This document shows, one piece after another, positions 21,436 to 33,483 of a DNA stretch of 64,000 nucleotides. The notes under the pieces were generated by a model. The model did no database searches, was not told the origin of the DNA, and saw only the letters and a list, made by a program, of their open reading frames with translations. The stretch covers positions 7,130,001-7,194,000 of the forward strand of contig OZ176056.1 in the NCBI GenBank assembly GCA_964247055.1, written 5' to 3'. Position 1 is the stretch's first letter. Each line of letters opens with the position of its first letter. The translations under genes were made by a program, and so were the position numbers. The DNA is from Paragordius varius. Lineage: Eukaryota; Nematomorpha.

Positions 21436-22842
21436 GTATATAATAAAAATAGTTACGATAGCGTCATTTTTACGTTGATTATAAAATAGATAGGTCCTAT
21501 CGTAACATCTCAAATCTATTAACATAATAAATATTGTTTACTTGTATAATATATTAATATTTATTTATGGTTTAATTCGGTGGTACTCACCAAAAAAATT
21601 TGATGGGCCAAATAAAATATATTTATTCGAGCGCCAACCTTATAATGGCAAATATTTCATAGCTATTTGACTTATACGATTATATTAATACAATCAAGAC
21701 AATAAATTTTTTGCGGATTACATACAAATCCAGCCCAGTACTCGTTTTACACCATTTAGTTTAAGTAATTACAATATGATAACAACATTTATATTTTGAT
21801 ATTAATCAATTATTTTTAATTTTTTTCACCCCACAGGCCAATCTTAATATCTCGACTATATGATCATCGGTTAAGCGATTTATGTATATATTTTTGACAT
21901 ACTTCATTTTTGAATATGCTGTGTCAAACGTGTAAGTTGAGGGAAAAACAGGTAAGATAATTTGAGCACATTTTTTTTATATTTTCCTATTTATTTGGCA
22001 CATGCCAAAACTTTACATATCTTTCTCTACGATTCTACTTGACATAGCCTTCAAATTGGAATCATTTTTAAAATCTACGATTCAATGATATGCGCCTGAT
22101 CAAAACCGAAATGCTTTAGTTGCTTAATATTGGATATATCCATATTCCATGGATTTTTAGCGAGTTTTAAAATTTATATATTCTTTATTCATGTTTTATA
22201 ATTGTCTATTATTTAATAAATCTCCGCGGTAAATTCCATATTTCCTCATGAATCTTTTTAAGTGTTGAAAAATATAGGAGTGTTTTATTTATGATATCTT
22301 GTTTTTCTTTAAAAGCAAATATTTGATTAACAGATTGGGTTATAATTTTGCTTCCATGAAGAGTTGAATTCAAAATAAGTTTATAAGTAATGTCGCAGAG
22401 GTAGGCTAATACCCACTATTTGTCTCTATTAATTTCCTCATCAAACTTTCTATCTTTTTTAAATGATAGAATTTCTGTCTTAAAACAAAAAAATCTATTT
22501 AATACTTTGGTAAGTGGCCATCATACAGCTACCTAAGAATATCATCAAACTCATCTTTCAAAAGGTTTTTTGAATATACAGCGGTTGAATACTCTGCCAC
22601 CGATTTGGTTAACTATACTCATAAGCGTTTAAATTACTAAATCGAATGATTTATCTTTTAAACGCAAAACCAAGTTTTACTGATGAATAAAGCAGTGAAA
22701 GGATAAGTATTTTGTAAATTGTATTTGTTTTTTAAAAAGAGGAATAAATCCTTTATTTATTCTAATCAAAGAAGGGAAGCCATTCAGATCAAAACCAATT
22801 ATTTCATAGATATACCATTATTATCGAAAAAAGTGCTAATTA

Positions 22843-23957
22843 CACTAGACAACAAATTTTAACTTTTTTTAACTGCCATTCTTGTAAATTTAAAATTTAT
22901 TTCATTAAAGTACATAATTAGTATATCTGAAAAGAAAATTGGTCTTACATGGAAGAATTTTTTTATTAGAGTTTATCGATAATTTTTGGCCCCGATTTAA
23001 CATTAAACTCGAAATTTCGAAAATTTAAAGTTTTAGATATGAAGCCGTGTATTTTATATCATTCGAAAGAGCGCAGAAAACTGCATCTTTTAAATGGCAG
23101 TAAGTCATTTAAATCAATCGGATATAAAAGTTATTTGGTTTTATATGGTCAAAATTTTTAATCCTTAAATAAGTCGAGAATTTTCGCAGACAAACTAATT
23201 TGTAAATCATATAAATTATTTTAATATAATTATTAGGATTATATTAGTATTTAATTTAAAAAAAAGTTTGAAAAAGCTTTTGGTTTGCTTTTTTAATAAA
23301 AATTATTATCATAAATATTTTACCTAGTGGATACTAAAATGCATAGTAATAACTGTAAATTTATTACATAATGGCAATAAAAGATCAAAAATACCTGAAA
23401 CTTTGTTTTTATCTTTAAATTTTCGAAATTATCAGCCTTGTAAAGAAAATAAATTAATATTGATGAGATGGTAATTTTTAAAAAACAAAAAACTTAAAAA
23501 TGGCTGTTTTGAGTGACATAAAAGCAATAATAAAAGTTTTAATCAAAAAAACTTTCTTGTGTTATCTTTTTTGGACATTCATCACCATCTAAACAAAATT
23601 TGAGCTATTTTCATCCATTAGTTTTAAAAATATGATAATTAAAAAAAATGCTCTCGCTTAGCGCGTTTGTCGCTCTTTGTGTCCAATATTAACTGTCGAT
23701 GTAATACATATTAGTATGCATTTTATAGAGTTTTTATTACTCTTTCGAATGATATATTACAAATGGGCATTACTTGTATATTTTCAAAGAAAAACATTTT
23801 TTAGTAAAATTTTGATAAAGAGGGCGCATAATCAAAAAAATCAAATTATACAAAATTCTTCCAACGAGTTATAATTTTTATTTCATATTTACTGTTAAAA
23901 TGATATATAATATCAAAAAATGCAAAAAACTCGAGTGGCAGAAAAATTTGTTGAGTG
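22843..23957 (+). mobile_element. CACTA-like non-autonomous element, copy 1 (1.1 kb)
   Basis: It begins CACTAGACAACAAATTTT and ends AAAATTTGTTGAGTG, near-perfect inverted repeats. The 3-bp duplication TTA lies on both sides, confirmed by comparison with the uninterrupted hAT copy D near 38200. CACT(A/G) ends with a 3-bp duplication fit the CACTA (EnSpm) group. It is about 90% or more similar by eye to the copy at 26798-27905. Short shared frames (for example 23677-23874) lie in both copies but match no transposase. Confidence 0.8.
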
Positions 23958-24156
23958 TTATTTAGAGAAAATCGCTTCCTTTCGTGGTATTATTTATTGG
24001 TAAAAATTTTAGATATTTCTCGTTGAATAAGTTGTCGTTGCAAAATCTCGCTAAGACCACACATTGAGGTGTTGAACTAATATCAGTGTACCAATAGCAT
24101 TACTGAAATATTTGCAATGAGCCAATAATGTATGGTTAAAATATATTTATACATAA

Positions 24157-25150
24157 CTAGCGTATATCTCGTGCTGCTAAGCACCCGAGGAAGTCCTTCA
24201 GACTTTTGGGGGGGGGGGGGGGGTCATTTTTAATTTTATAAGGAATTTTAGTATGCGGCACGAAGTGTTAAAATTATTCACATTGTGTCATATTCTGAAA
24301 TTTGGCTCTAAAGACATGCTGTATGGATATGAATGAGCAGTTGTAGACGGGTAGCCCCCTACCCAGAGGCCAATATAAAGTAGTTAGATAAAAAGAATTT
24401 GCCTTTATACCTGGAATAATCGTTCATTCCTAATAGTTTATGGAAGAATGGTTTCAAAACTAAATAATAATTTAATGATAGCGCACTTTTAGGGAGTAAA
24501 GGGCCTATTTAACGGTTAATTCAAAAAATCCGCTCGACTAAAATTTTTGATTTTACGTACATTAAGCAGCTATTGAAATCATATAGCCTGATAGGTTTTC
24601 TGAAATTTAGCCACAACACGTCATATCAATATGACGGGTCAGCTTTTCACGGTAGCTTCTTATCAGCAGCTATCATCAAAGAAACGGTGAACTAAAATTT
24701 TTGCCTTTTAACAGGGAATATGTGGAATCTATTAAATTTTTACGGTCTCATATCTTGGGAAAAATATCGATTAAAAAAATATTTTTGTGGACTTTGTTTT
24801 TTGAAAAAGGTAGCATTTTACGGGGTAGCGGGTAAGAGAACCTAAATTAAAAAGGCGAGACGACTATGTTCGGCGCAATCGAAAATAACTAAATAAAAAT
24901 CATGTTTGAGATTGAATGGTCCAACACGTTCTCCGGAAAATTGTCTCAAAGACGATTTTTGTGGACTTGTGTTTTCAAAAAAACCCATTTTTCACACGGG
25001 GGGCCCGAACTGGGGGCCTATTTCAAAAAAGGGCGAAGCTAGTCGGGGCATTTATTAATGATTATATTTTTTCAAAGTTTGGATTTGAATGGTACCGGTT
25101 TTTATGACCAGATCACAAAGCCAGCATTTTCCATTTTATAAATATATATT
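24157..25150 (-). mobile_element. Helitron, inverted copy, inserted in hAT copy B
   Basis: On the - strand it runs from AAAATGGAAAATGCTGGC (5' side, 25120-25150) to the terminal hairpin and CTAG at 24157-24160, the same ends as the Helitron at 4266-6414. It carries one body unit rather than four, plus extra internal sequence (24290-24600) shared with 60290-60680. It is non-coding. Confidence 0.75.
24208..24223. repeat. Run of 16 G residues near the inverted Helitron 3' end
   Basis: A pure G tract at the position homologous to the C tract at 6343-6362. Confidence 0.95.
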
Positions 25151-25837
25151 TTTCAATGTGTTGAGCACATAATCAGAAAGTTAAAGTTTTTTAATTTGCC
25201 TCATCGATCTTTATTATGGAATTCATCAAATAAAAAAGTGCAACCATTTATTATTTATTTGGGAATCAGGAAACGGTTTCATAATTTTTCAAAATATAGC
25301 AAATTAATGCAAAGCCAATGTTACAGTTTTTTCCTGGAAGAAAGTTCTGGACCTAATATTTTCTTTCTGGTATAATTCCTTAATCTTTTTATATTTTTCG
25401 TTAGCTTCACATGATTTTCTGGTTAGGAGAATCATGGATCATAAAATGCCTTTCAATATCGTATTTTTTTTACAATTATGTTGTCCTTAAAGCAGACAAC
25501 ATTTTTACTAAGAATTTTTCTTCCCTTTTTTTAAAGGAACGATTTTCATAGGATAATTTACGTTTTTTAGCATTAGATATCATCCTTTGAATTTATGTTA
25601 TATATTTTGTTAATTTTTTTATAGGAATATAATATGCTAAAAAACAGGTTGAAATTTAATGATGTAGATTTGAAAAATACCTTATGGAAATTAATTATAA
25701 AAAAGATGCAGGATAGCAATGAAAAGAATATGTATATGCAAGTTTGGGTGAAAGGCTTGGTTAATTAAAAAAAGGAATGCAATAAAAATGTCAAGAGAAA
25801 CAGAACCACGTGTGCCAAAATTTTGATATCATTTTAA

Positions 25838-26401
25838 CACTTCGATTCAAATTGGGGTATCTAAATACCCGACACTAAATTTGAGTTAGAATTTCTAAAA
25901 AACTAACAAAGGAAACGGTCCGAGTTTAAATTTATGATTCTATCCTAATAATTATATAAATATGCCAGAATATCTAAATAAAATTTTGTTTTGTTAAAAA
26001 AGTTTCATGACAAACTACATCGGCGACATTATTGTACAAAATTTTTAATATCGTTTTCATTTAATAGAAGTGTAGAATTAGAGCTAATTTTTTATTTAAA
26101 TTACATCTAACATTGATAAAAATCGGAAAAGCGGTTTGTATTATTTTTCAATTTTATTATTGCACACATGTTACGTTGACTAAATTTTTACCTTTCGGTT
26201 TTAGCTTAAAAAGCAATATTAAGTATTTTTGGATAAAATCTTTTATACATTTCGGTTTATTAAAGTTATATGAGTGCAAAATTTTGCCATGGTTTCGATT
26301 CCTTCCGTATTTTATGAAAAATTTAATTTTAAACAGATCTAGGGTATTTAACTACCCCAATTTGAATCGAAGGACTAAAATGAATGTGTTGTATCCAAGT
26401 G
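25838..26401. mobile_element. piggyBac-like MITE, copy 1
   Basis: It is inserted at TTAA (right side now TTGA). One end is CACTTCGATTCAAATTGGGG. The other, reversed, is CACTTGGATACAACACATTC followed by the same CTTCGATTCAAATTGGGG motif. TTAA targets are diagnostic of the piggyBac superfamily. A hairpin GGGTATCTAAATACCC lies just inside. A 109-codon open frame (26113-26442) is shared with the copy at 58264-58834. It has no similarity I recognise. Confidence 0.8.
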
Positions 26402-26797
26402 TTGATGTAGGTTTTTCTACTTTCAAATTGAGTAAAAATTAAATATACCAAAATTTAATCCAAAAAAATAAATTAATATTAAATTAGCCAAAATTTTCTA
26501 TGTGTATTATATAAATCATCAATAAAAAAATAAACAATATGGTCGTCATGTAGCCCGCGGGCCGCGGTGCGAGTATCACTGGTTTAATTAAAGTACCAAA
26601 AAAGATTTTATTTTATGCAATGTCCTTTAATTTTTTGACTATTTGATATGGACCCAATATGTCAATAGTATTAAATATTTTTGAATGACATACAAGCGAC
26701 AAAATTAAAATCATCGAGAGATTCCTTATGCAATTTTTTTCCGATTTTTTATTTAAATAGGCACGGTGTTTTATTTGAAAAAAAGTGGTCTTTATTT

Positions 26798-27905
26798 CAC
26801 TAGACAACAAATTTTAACTTTTTTTAACTGCCATTCTTGTAAATTTAAAATTTATTTCATTAAAGTACATAATTAGTATATCTGAAAAGAAAATTGGTCT
26901 AGCATGCAGGATTTTTTTATATTAGAGTTTATCGATAATTTTTGGCCCCGATTTAATAACTCGAAATTTCAAAAATTAAAAGTTTTAGATATGAAGCCAT
27001 GTATTTTATATCATTCGAAAGAGCGCAAAAAACTGCATCTTTTAAATGGTAGTAAGTCATTTAAATCAATCGGATGCAAAAGTTATTTGGATTTAAATGG
27101 TCGAAATTCCCAATCCTTAGTCAAGAATTTTCACTGTCAAACTAATTTATTAATCATATAAATTATTTTAATATAATTATTAGGGTTATATTAGCATTTA
27201 ATTTAAAAAAAATGTTAGAAAAGCTTTTGGTTTGTTTTTTTAATAAAAATTATTATTATCATAAATATTTTACCTAGTGGATACTAAAATGCATAGTTAT
27301 AACTGTAAATTTATTTTATAATGGCTATAAAAGATCAAAAATACCTTAAACTTTGTTTTTATCTTTAAAATTTCGAAATTATCAGCCTCGTAAAGAAAAT
27401 AATTAATATTGATGAGATGGTAATTTTTAAAAAACAAAAAACTTAAAAATGGCTGTTTTGAGTGACATAAAAGCAATAAAAAATGTTTTAATCAAAAAGA
27501 CTTTCTTGTGTTATCTTTTTTGGACATTCATCACCATCCAAACAAAGTTTGAGCTATTTTCATCCATTAGTTTTAAAAATATAATAATTAAAAAAATGCT
27601 CTCGCTTCGCGCGATTGTCGCTCTTTGTGTCCAATTTTAACTGTCGATGTAATACATATTAGTATGCATTTTATAGAGTTTTTATTACTCTTTCGAATGA
27701 TATATTACAAATGGGCATTACTTGTATATTTTCAAAGAAAAACATTTTTTAGTAAAATTTTGAAGACGGCGCATAATCAAAAAAATCAAATTATACGAAA
27801 TTCTTCTATCGAGTTATAATTTTTATTTCAGATTTACTGTTAAAATGATACTAAATATGACAAAATGCAAAAAACTCGAGTGGCAGAAAAATTTGTTGTC
27901 CAGTG
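26798..27905 (+). mobile_element. CACTA-like non-autonomous element, copy 2 (1.1 kb)
   Basis: It has the ends CACTAGACAACAAATTTT and, reversed, CACTGGACAACAAATTTT, and the 3-bp duplication TTT. It is colinear with copy 1 over its whole length and keeps more complete termini. TATCATTCGAAAGAG occurs inverted in the two halves, so the element is partly palindromic. Confidence 0.8.
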
Positions 27906-28074
27906 TTTTCATCGTTTTTTACACAAAATGTTCTTTTTAAACTTTCAGTGAGATAATTAACCGTGTTTTTGAACTATAAGAATTTTGACAAAGAAATATT
28001 TGACATTTATTTATCTTGTATACTCATTGAATACAAACCAACAATTTTTACCAATTAGATAAAGTATAATATAT

Positions 28075-28412
28075 AGCATTAAATTAAATTCACCCTCGAA
28101 CAATTCAATCTCCTTGAACAATTCAAATTTCTCCTTGAACAATTCGAATTTACCCCAAAAATAAATTTTGTGTTTTAGGGCTAATATATCTCTTCATAAA
28201 TATGAAATATACCTTAATAGCATAGTTTATTATTTTATTAATATTATTTTATTTTTAAATAAAAAATTTAATATTTTATAAAAAAAAATATAATAATTTT
28301 TAATCTTAAAAAACACTTAACTTATTTTAGGGTGAATTTGAATTGTTCAGGGATTAGAATTGTTCAAGGGTGAATTAAATTGTTCAAGGGTGAATTTGAA
28401 AATTAAATGGTA
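28075..28412. mobile_element. Foldback element with ATTCACCCTNGAACAATTCAA arms
   Basis: The left arm (TTCACCCTCGAACAATTCAA repeated) and the right arm (GAATTGTTCAAGGGTGAATT repeated) are inverted arrays of a roughly 20-bp unit. The right end AAATGGTATAG matches the TATACCATTT end of the heptad-minisatellite family. It is a related non-coding family; others are at 52356-52640 and 56990-57062. Confidence 0.6.
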
Positions 28413-29009
28413 TAGTATTTATTTCACAAACAAAATCTTAAAACAATTGTAATTCGATTAAAGCAAAAAGGCAAACTTTTAGGAATTGTAACAAATCCGA
28501 TGTAAAAGATTGTTTCATATCATACAATATTAAAAATTTTGATTATTATTGAAATATCGGGAGTTTTTTATTGAGTTAATACAGAGAAGCACTTCCAAAA
28601 TAATTTTGAACTCTAAAATACATATTTACTTTTTCCAACACATTTACATACATTATGCAAATGTTTATAAGAAAAATTTTACATTTTCGCTAATATTTTT
28701 GGCCTGCAACGGTTTTGTTGCGTGTTTTATAAATCTAATAATTCAAACGATTGGATAATTGGTCCAATATCAGCAGGCACCCCAATACTAGTTGTAAAAT
28801 ATTTTATTTTAACCTAACAACTATTATCTTGTTGAAGTCTTAGAATGTTTTAGGGTTTAAGCTTATAATAGGATCTGTCACTTAATTTTAGTATCGGTAA
28901 TTTCCGCCAAAGGAGGAATAGAATAGACCCTAAAACATAAGGCCTGCGGAAAAATATCATTCCTTTCAACACATTTTAAATAATAAATATGTCATTCTTG
29001 AAACCAAAG
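28413..29009. other. No recognisable feature
   Basis: AT-rich sequence. The 69-codon frame at 28549-28758 has no support. Confidence 0.4.
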
Positions 29010-29462
29010 AGAAATTATTTACCACAATCATACAAACTGCCCTTACTTATGACGCTGAATGTTGGCCAATGACAAATCAAACAACATTACAAATTTCGAT
29101 TCGCTGAATCCAAAATATTAAAAATTATTTACACCTTTATCAATGAATTTACAGCGTTCAAAATAAATTTAATCCCTAAAAAAAATTCAAAATCCCTGAC
29201 CTTGGCCTGCACATCAGAGCCAAAGGTTAGATGGGCACGTCACATATACCGAGGGCCACCTCATAAATACCTTTTAATGCAATCTTTCCGCATTACAAGT
29301 TTGAGACCAGGTTGTCCCTCTAAAACCGGATTTTCCTCAATCTCCGATGATCTAACAATGCTGGACATAAACCTTGAAGATGAGGGATGTAGAATTTCTT
29401 GGAAATCCAAAATCAAATCCTATCTTAACTCAGCCACCTTCAATCTTGAAGAAAGGCGTTGA
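29010..29462 (+). mobile_element. RTE-like LINE, 3' coding fragment
   Basis: Pieces in shifting frames match the C-terminal part of RTE/BovB-type reverse transcriptases: a YDAECWPMTNQ-like motif near 29050, then VRWARHIYRGPPHKYL (the family's usual LRW-GHI-R motif) and a trailing basic region. The longest open part is 29202-29462. The 5' portion is missing and the frame is broken more than once. Confidence 0.65.
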
Positions 29463-29535
29463 CGGAAATATTATATTAAATATTATATCACATTTTTCAC
29501 CGTGTGACCCTATGTGTTTCGATAGGTATTTTTAG

Positions 29536-29595
29536 TCAAATATGAATGTTAACGATACCAGTATATCCACCTTCTACTTCAAATTTTACACCAGT
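29536..29595 (-). CDS. Candidate terminal exon (pairs in phase with 32191-32404)
   Basis: After an ATTAATTAG acceptor, 19 codons (TGVKFEVEGGYTGIVNIHI) end in TGA. The entry phase is 0, the same as the exit phase of the Thr-rich exon at 32191. The intervening 2.6 kb holds a mariner fossil. There is no family match, so this is a phase-based guess. Confidence 0.3.
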   Translation of the reverse strand, partial: TGVKFEVEGGYTGIVNIHI

Positions 29596-30489
29596 CTAAT
29601 TAATTAGAACCCCCGGATTTTCCAGAATATGAAATTGATATCTGACACTTTAAAAGTTGCAAGACTGCAAATTTCCTTGTTTAAAATTTATACCATTCTT
29701 TAAAAAATAACCTTTACTGCAAAAAGGTTAAAATATATATACCATATTTTCAATTAAAGAAATTACTTTTTGCGTTGAAAAAAAGTTTTACATATGATTA
29801 AAAATATGTTGTCTTCTAATATAAAAATATTGTTTATTAATTGCACGATGCCTTTTCATTTTAAATTTGAAGCAATCTCACAAGTAGTAGATAAATAACT
29901 CTAAATAATAAGCATTAAAACCATTGCCATTTATTAGCTCATTTAACAAAATCATATACAAATTTTCCGTTATATGGTTGGAATGTTGAAGAAGAGTAAA
30001 ATGGATTTTTATAATATTTCGTAAATAAAAAAGCCCAGTTTCCAGTGCTTTGGTTGTTTCTATAAAATTTATATATATATATATATATATTTGCGAAAAA
30101 CCCGTATACATTATATTTGTATTAATAATTTAAACAAACTTCACTAATTTAGATATTACCAAAGAGCTACAAATACTGTCATATAAATATTTTAATTATC
30201 TAATAATTGGTAATTGATTAACTAAATAAAAATGAAAAATTTATAATAAGGTTTTTTAAAGATTCGAAAGATATCCATAATTTAGACTGCAAAAATTTAG
30301 AAACTTTTTAGGATAAAAGTTTTCTTGTACAATTTATGAGCTATTTTAGCTAAATAATTCTAATCTAAGCCTCTGGGGAGAACATCTCTAACTCTTAAAT
30401 ATAATAACTTTTTGAAATATAAACTATTGTTCTACCTATATGTGTATATATAATATTTCATCCAATATACCAGGTGTAATCATATGATT

Positions 30490-31490
30490 TCACCAGTTTT
30501 TTGGTAAAATTTCACGTTTTTGAATGGAAATAATTATTATTTTATTTATAATATTGATTATCGGCTTCACATTTTGTCCAGCTCTCAGTTGGCATGTGAA
30601 TGGCATGCGATAAAAACTCATTGATTTTTGTGGCAAACCACTCCTCAAGCCGGTAACCTCTTGTAAACAAATAAAAAGCTGCTCTCCGAGCATGTGGCTC
30701 ATTGATAAGTAATAATATTCTCGTTAGGGAGAAGAATCAAATGAGTAAGAATTTCCTATTTAAGATAAAAGGTGTTTTTCGATAGTGTGCTGCTTGAGGC
30801 GATGTATTATCTGGTATTAAGATAACCTACTATTTCTGGACCATTCCGATTCTTTTTCGATTGCACAGTTTAGTTTAATCTTGTTGGCGATAGAGTTGTG
30901 TGGTAATGGGTTTCACCCGGTGAGTTCATAAACACAATATCAAAAGGATTTTGCAAGGCATAGAGCAGGCTTGCCGAAGCAATTCGAATTCGGAAACAGC
31001 AGGTCTGTCATGAAAGCCACTTTTTAACCGCCTTGGATTTTATATTTAACTCACTTTACTACAATTTGCAAAAATGATTTCTTTTTAAGACGTAAAGCAA
31101 CGTCACAATGTGATTCGTTTTGGCGTATATGAAATTGTGATTATTGGTCTTTCCCATTGATTGACATCACTTTATGTAAATCATTTAATGCTTCCGCCAA
31201 TTACTTTTAAGTTTGAATTGTAGTTGAGTCATCATTATAACTCTTGCCCTTTTGCATTGGTGGTTTTGAGCGCCCACACTCTTTCTCCTTCTTCAAATTT
31301 TCCAGGATTTAATTTGTGTAACATGTTCACCACAGGTTTCTATCAGAAAACGATAATTTTCAATAACCCTTTTCTTCTGATGCAATAAGAGAATCACTGC
31401 AAGTCCCAAATGCTCTTTTACGAGCACAAAATTTGACATGAATGCTAAAAATACAAGACGCTACCTTTTGGAAAACTTGTGTGTGTTTAT
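30490..31490 (-). pseudogene. mariner (Mos1-like) transposase fossil
   Basis: In - strand frames the order follows a mariner transposase. N-terminal helix-turn-helix region: HQKKRVIENYRFLIETCGEH near 31370. The middle follows, then the SPGETHYHTTL block (family LKPGET..., near 30930). Last comes a C-terminal remnant ending near 30560. Many stops and frameshifts are present, so it is an old dead copy. It lies in the presumed intron between the exons at 32191 and 29536. Confidence 0.65.
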
Positions 31491-32190
31491 ATATATCAGC
31501 GATATGATCTGCATTTGCGTATTCGCCGGCGTCTACTCTAAGTTAACTTGTAAGGACTTATAACGACACCCTAAAGATTTTAATTCACAAAATCGATAAA
31601 ACGCGCAAAGTTTGCTATAAAAATAAATCCAATGATTTAGATCCGAATAACCATATAATTATTTATTTTGTAAATATGAACTAGTAAACCTGTTTAAAAT
31701 CGCGAAAACTATTAAAAACCTTAAAAATAAAAACTATATTAACTTAGTTTGGAGTTAAAAATGATGCTTACCTTTAATAAAGCTCTTATGCCTAATGATG
31801 TTCAATTTTCCTTATAATTACTGAAATTTTAGCACCAATTCATACTAAAAATGTTTTTTGATTAAATGCGTAAATAATTAAATTATTATACTAGAGATAT
31901 TTAACATTTTTTCTGTTAATAGTTTGGTTAATTTGAGTTAAACATGTATAAATTTTTTCAACCAGGGCTAAAATATTTACTAGTTTTTGTATAAAAAATT
32001 AATTTACATAAGGAAAATAAACACGAATTTCAGGCATATAAAAATTTGATGGCAAAAACTAAATATTTATATCATAAGAAATAAAAAATGTTTTGGGTCA
32101 GAATCGTTGTGTTCTTCAAAAAAACGTTATTCAAAACGTGTATAGATCAAGATGCTATATAAAATGAGCCAAATAAAAATTCGGTCTAAC

Positions 32191-32404
32191 CTCCATTTGA
32201 CCATACACCTCTGTTATATTTTGTGGGAAATGGTAAGAATTACCAATAGTTTCATTTTTATAGGCATATATGTAACACCAGGCAGAAAGGTCAGAGGCTG
32301 GTACAGTTGTGGGCATGGGAGTTGTTGAGGTGGTCGAAATCGTACCAGTTGATAAGGTAGAAGATTCCTGTGTCGTGGGATTTATCACAAACGTTGCGTT
32401 AGAG
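32191..32404 (-). CDS. Exon encoding a Ser/Thr-rich linker plus a short Trp/Cys-containing segment
   Basis: The exon runs from a TTATAG acceptor to a GAG|GTTAGA donor, 214 nt, entering after two carried bases and leaving in phase 0. It encodes SNATFVINPTTQESSTLSTG, a TTSTTPMPTT run likely to be O-glycosylated, then SDLSAWCYIYAYKNETIGNS with two N-glycosylation sites (NET, NIT). The composition suggests an extracellular or secreted mucin-like protein, in keeping with the other glycoprotein gene in the window. The rest of the gene is not identified apart from the candidate terminal exon at 29536-29595. Confidence 0.5.
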
Positions 32405-33483
32405 CTATAACATTAAAAATCATGAGTAAAGAAGTAACAAAGAAAGAATTCACCTCATGTATAAACCTTTTTTATAATTTAAAAAAACAGATTGTGTTCT
32501 GATTTGATAATTTTTAGTATTTTAGTCGGCAGAGTCCACAAATACGGAATCTTATTCAATGTGAATTAAATTATGACAAAAATAATTTGGCATAATTAAT
32601 AGCGTAATTTATGGTTAAGGAAAACGGTATTATAGAATATATAAAATCACTTTTCCTACAAATCAGATGATGCTTTAAATTTTAGATTTGGAGGCAATTT
32701 TTTATATCCAAAATTTGAGTGATTAAGATATTGAGTGATCTAAAAAAGTATTTACCTTAAAGTAATTTAAATGTTTTCATCCTTTTGTAAAACATTTTTT
32801 AATGGAATTCACAAAAAAATAAAATGACCTAAATTACTTAAAAAACCCCAAAAAACCACAAAAATCCTACTATATTTTACTCTTGAATAATATGAAAATT
32901 TTTGATAACCAATCTGTGGATATTTTTTTATATCCATCGGCAAATTATAATGTGTTTTAAGTTACATATTGGACTAAATTTTTTATGGTCGATGATGACA
33001 AGAAACATTATGGGTCAGACGCCACACATGAGGAATAATGCACACAACAGCTGTTGTTAACACTTTCTTTAAAATTTTTTAACTAATTGCATATCGCTTA
33101 AATTTTTACCATGAGTATCAATATGTAAAATTTAAAAAAATTAACACAGTGAGCGAAATTTTGGATGAAACGTTTTGGTAATTTTATTTTTACATGTTAC
33201 AATCATTCTGGATTAAATTCTAGACTTTATATCATAATCAAAATTATTGATTAAGATTATTCGGTACAATTATAGAACTAAAAAATTAATTCAGAAATAT
33301 AGAAAAGTTTAGTTAAACATAGTTTTTAAAATATTTTGTCAATAAAAAAGCCATAATCCTTTTAAAGCTATTGCAACTTTATTTAATACAATATGGTAAA
33401 AATTAAGAAATGCATTTTTAAGGTTTTAGTTAATTGAAAAACTGTTTTTGGATTTTTATTTATTTTTTTTATATGAACTAGAT
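32405..33483. other. No supported feature
   Basis: AT-rich sequence upstream of the Ser/Thr-rich exon. It may be intron; no exon could be defended. Confidence 0.4.

Larger units (their letters stand above)
21578..26581 (-). mobile_element. hAT transposon, same ZBED-like family, copy B, with three nested insertions
   Basis: The 8-bp duplication GTTTAATT lies at 21570-21577 and 26582-26589. The 3' end CGGTGGTACTCACC is on the left and the 5' end (GCCCGCGGGCCGCGG...GAGTATCACTG) on the right. Transposase remnants run on the - strand between the insertions. Inserted are a CACTA-like element (22843-23957), an inverted Helitron (24157-25150) and a piggyBac-like MITE (25838-26401). Removing them leaves about 2.3-2.4 kb, the same as copies A and D. 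Coding capacity is destroyed. Confidence 0.9.

Noticed and set aside
22674-22690. CTGATGA motif like a hammerhead core
   Set aside because: It lies in decayed hAT copy B, where no stem II, GAAA or cleavage triplet follows. It corresponds to ordinary transposase-derived sequence.
23677-23874. 65-codon open frame, repeated at 27625-27819
   Set aside because: It is inside the two CACTA-like elements. Similarity is explained by recent common origin, and no transposase or other family motif is present.
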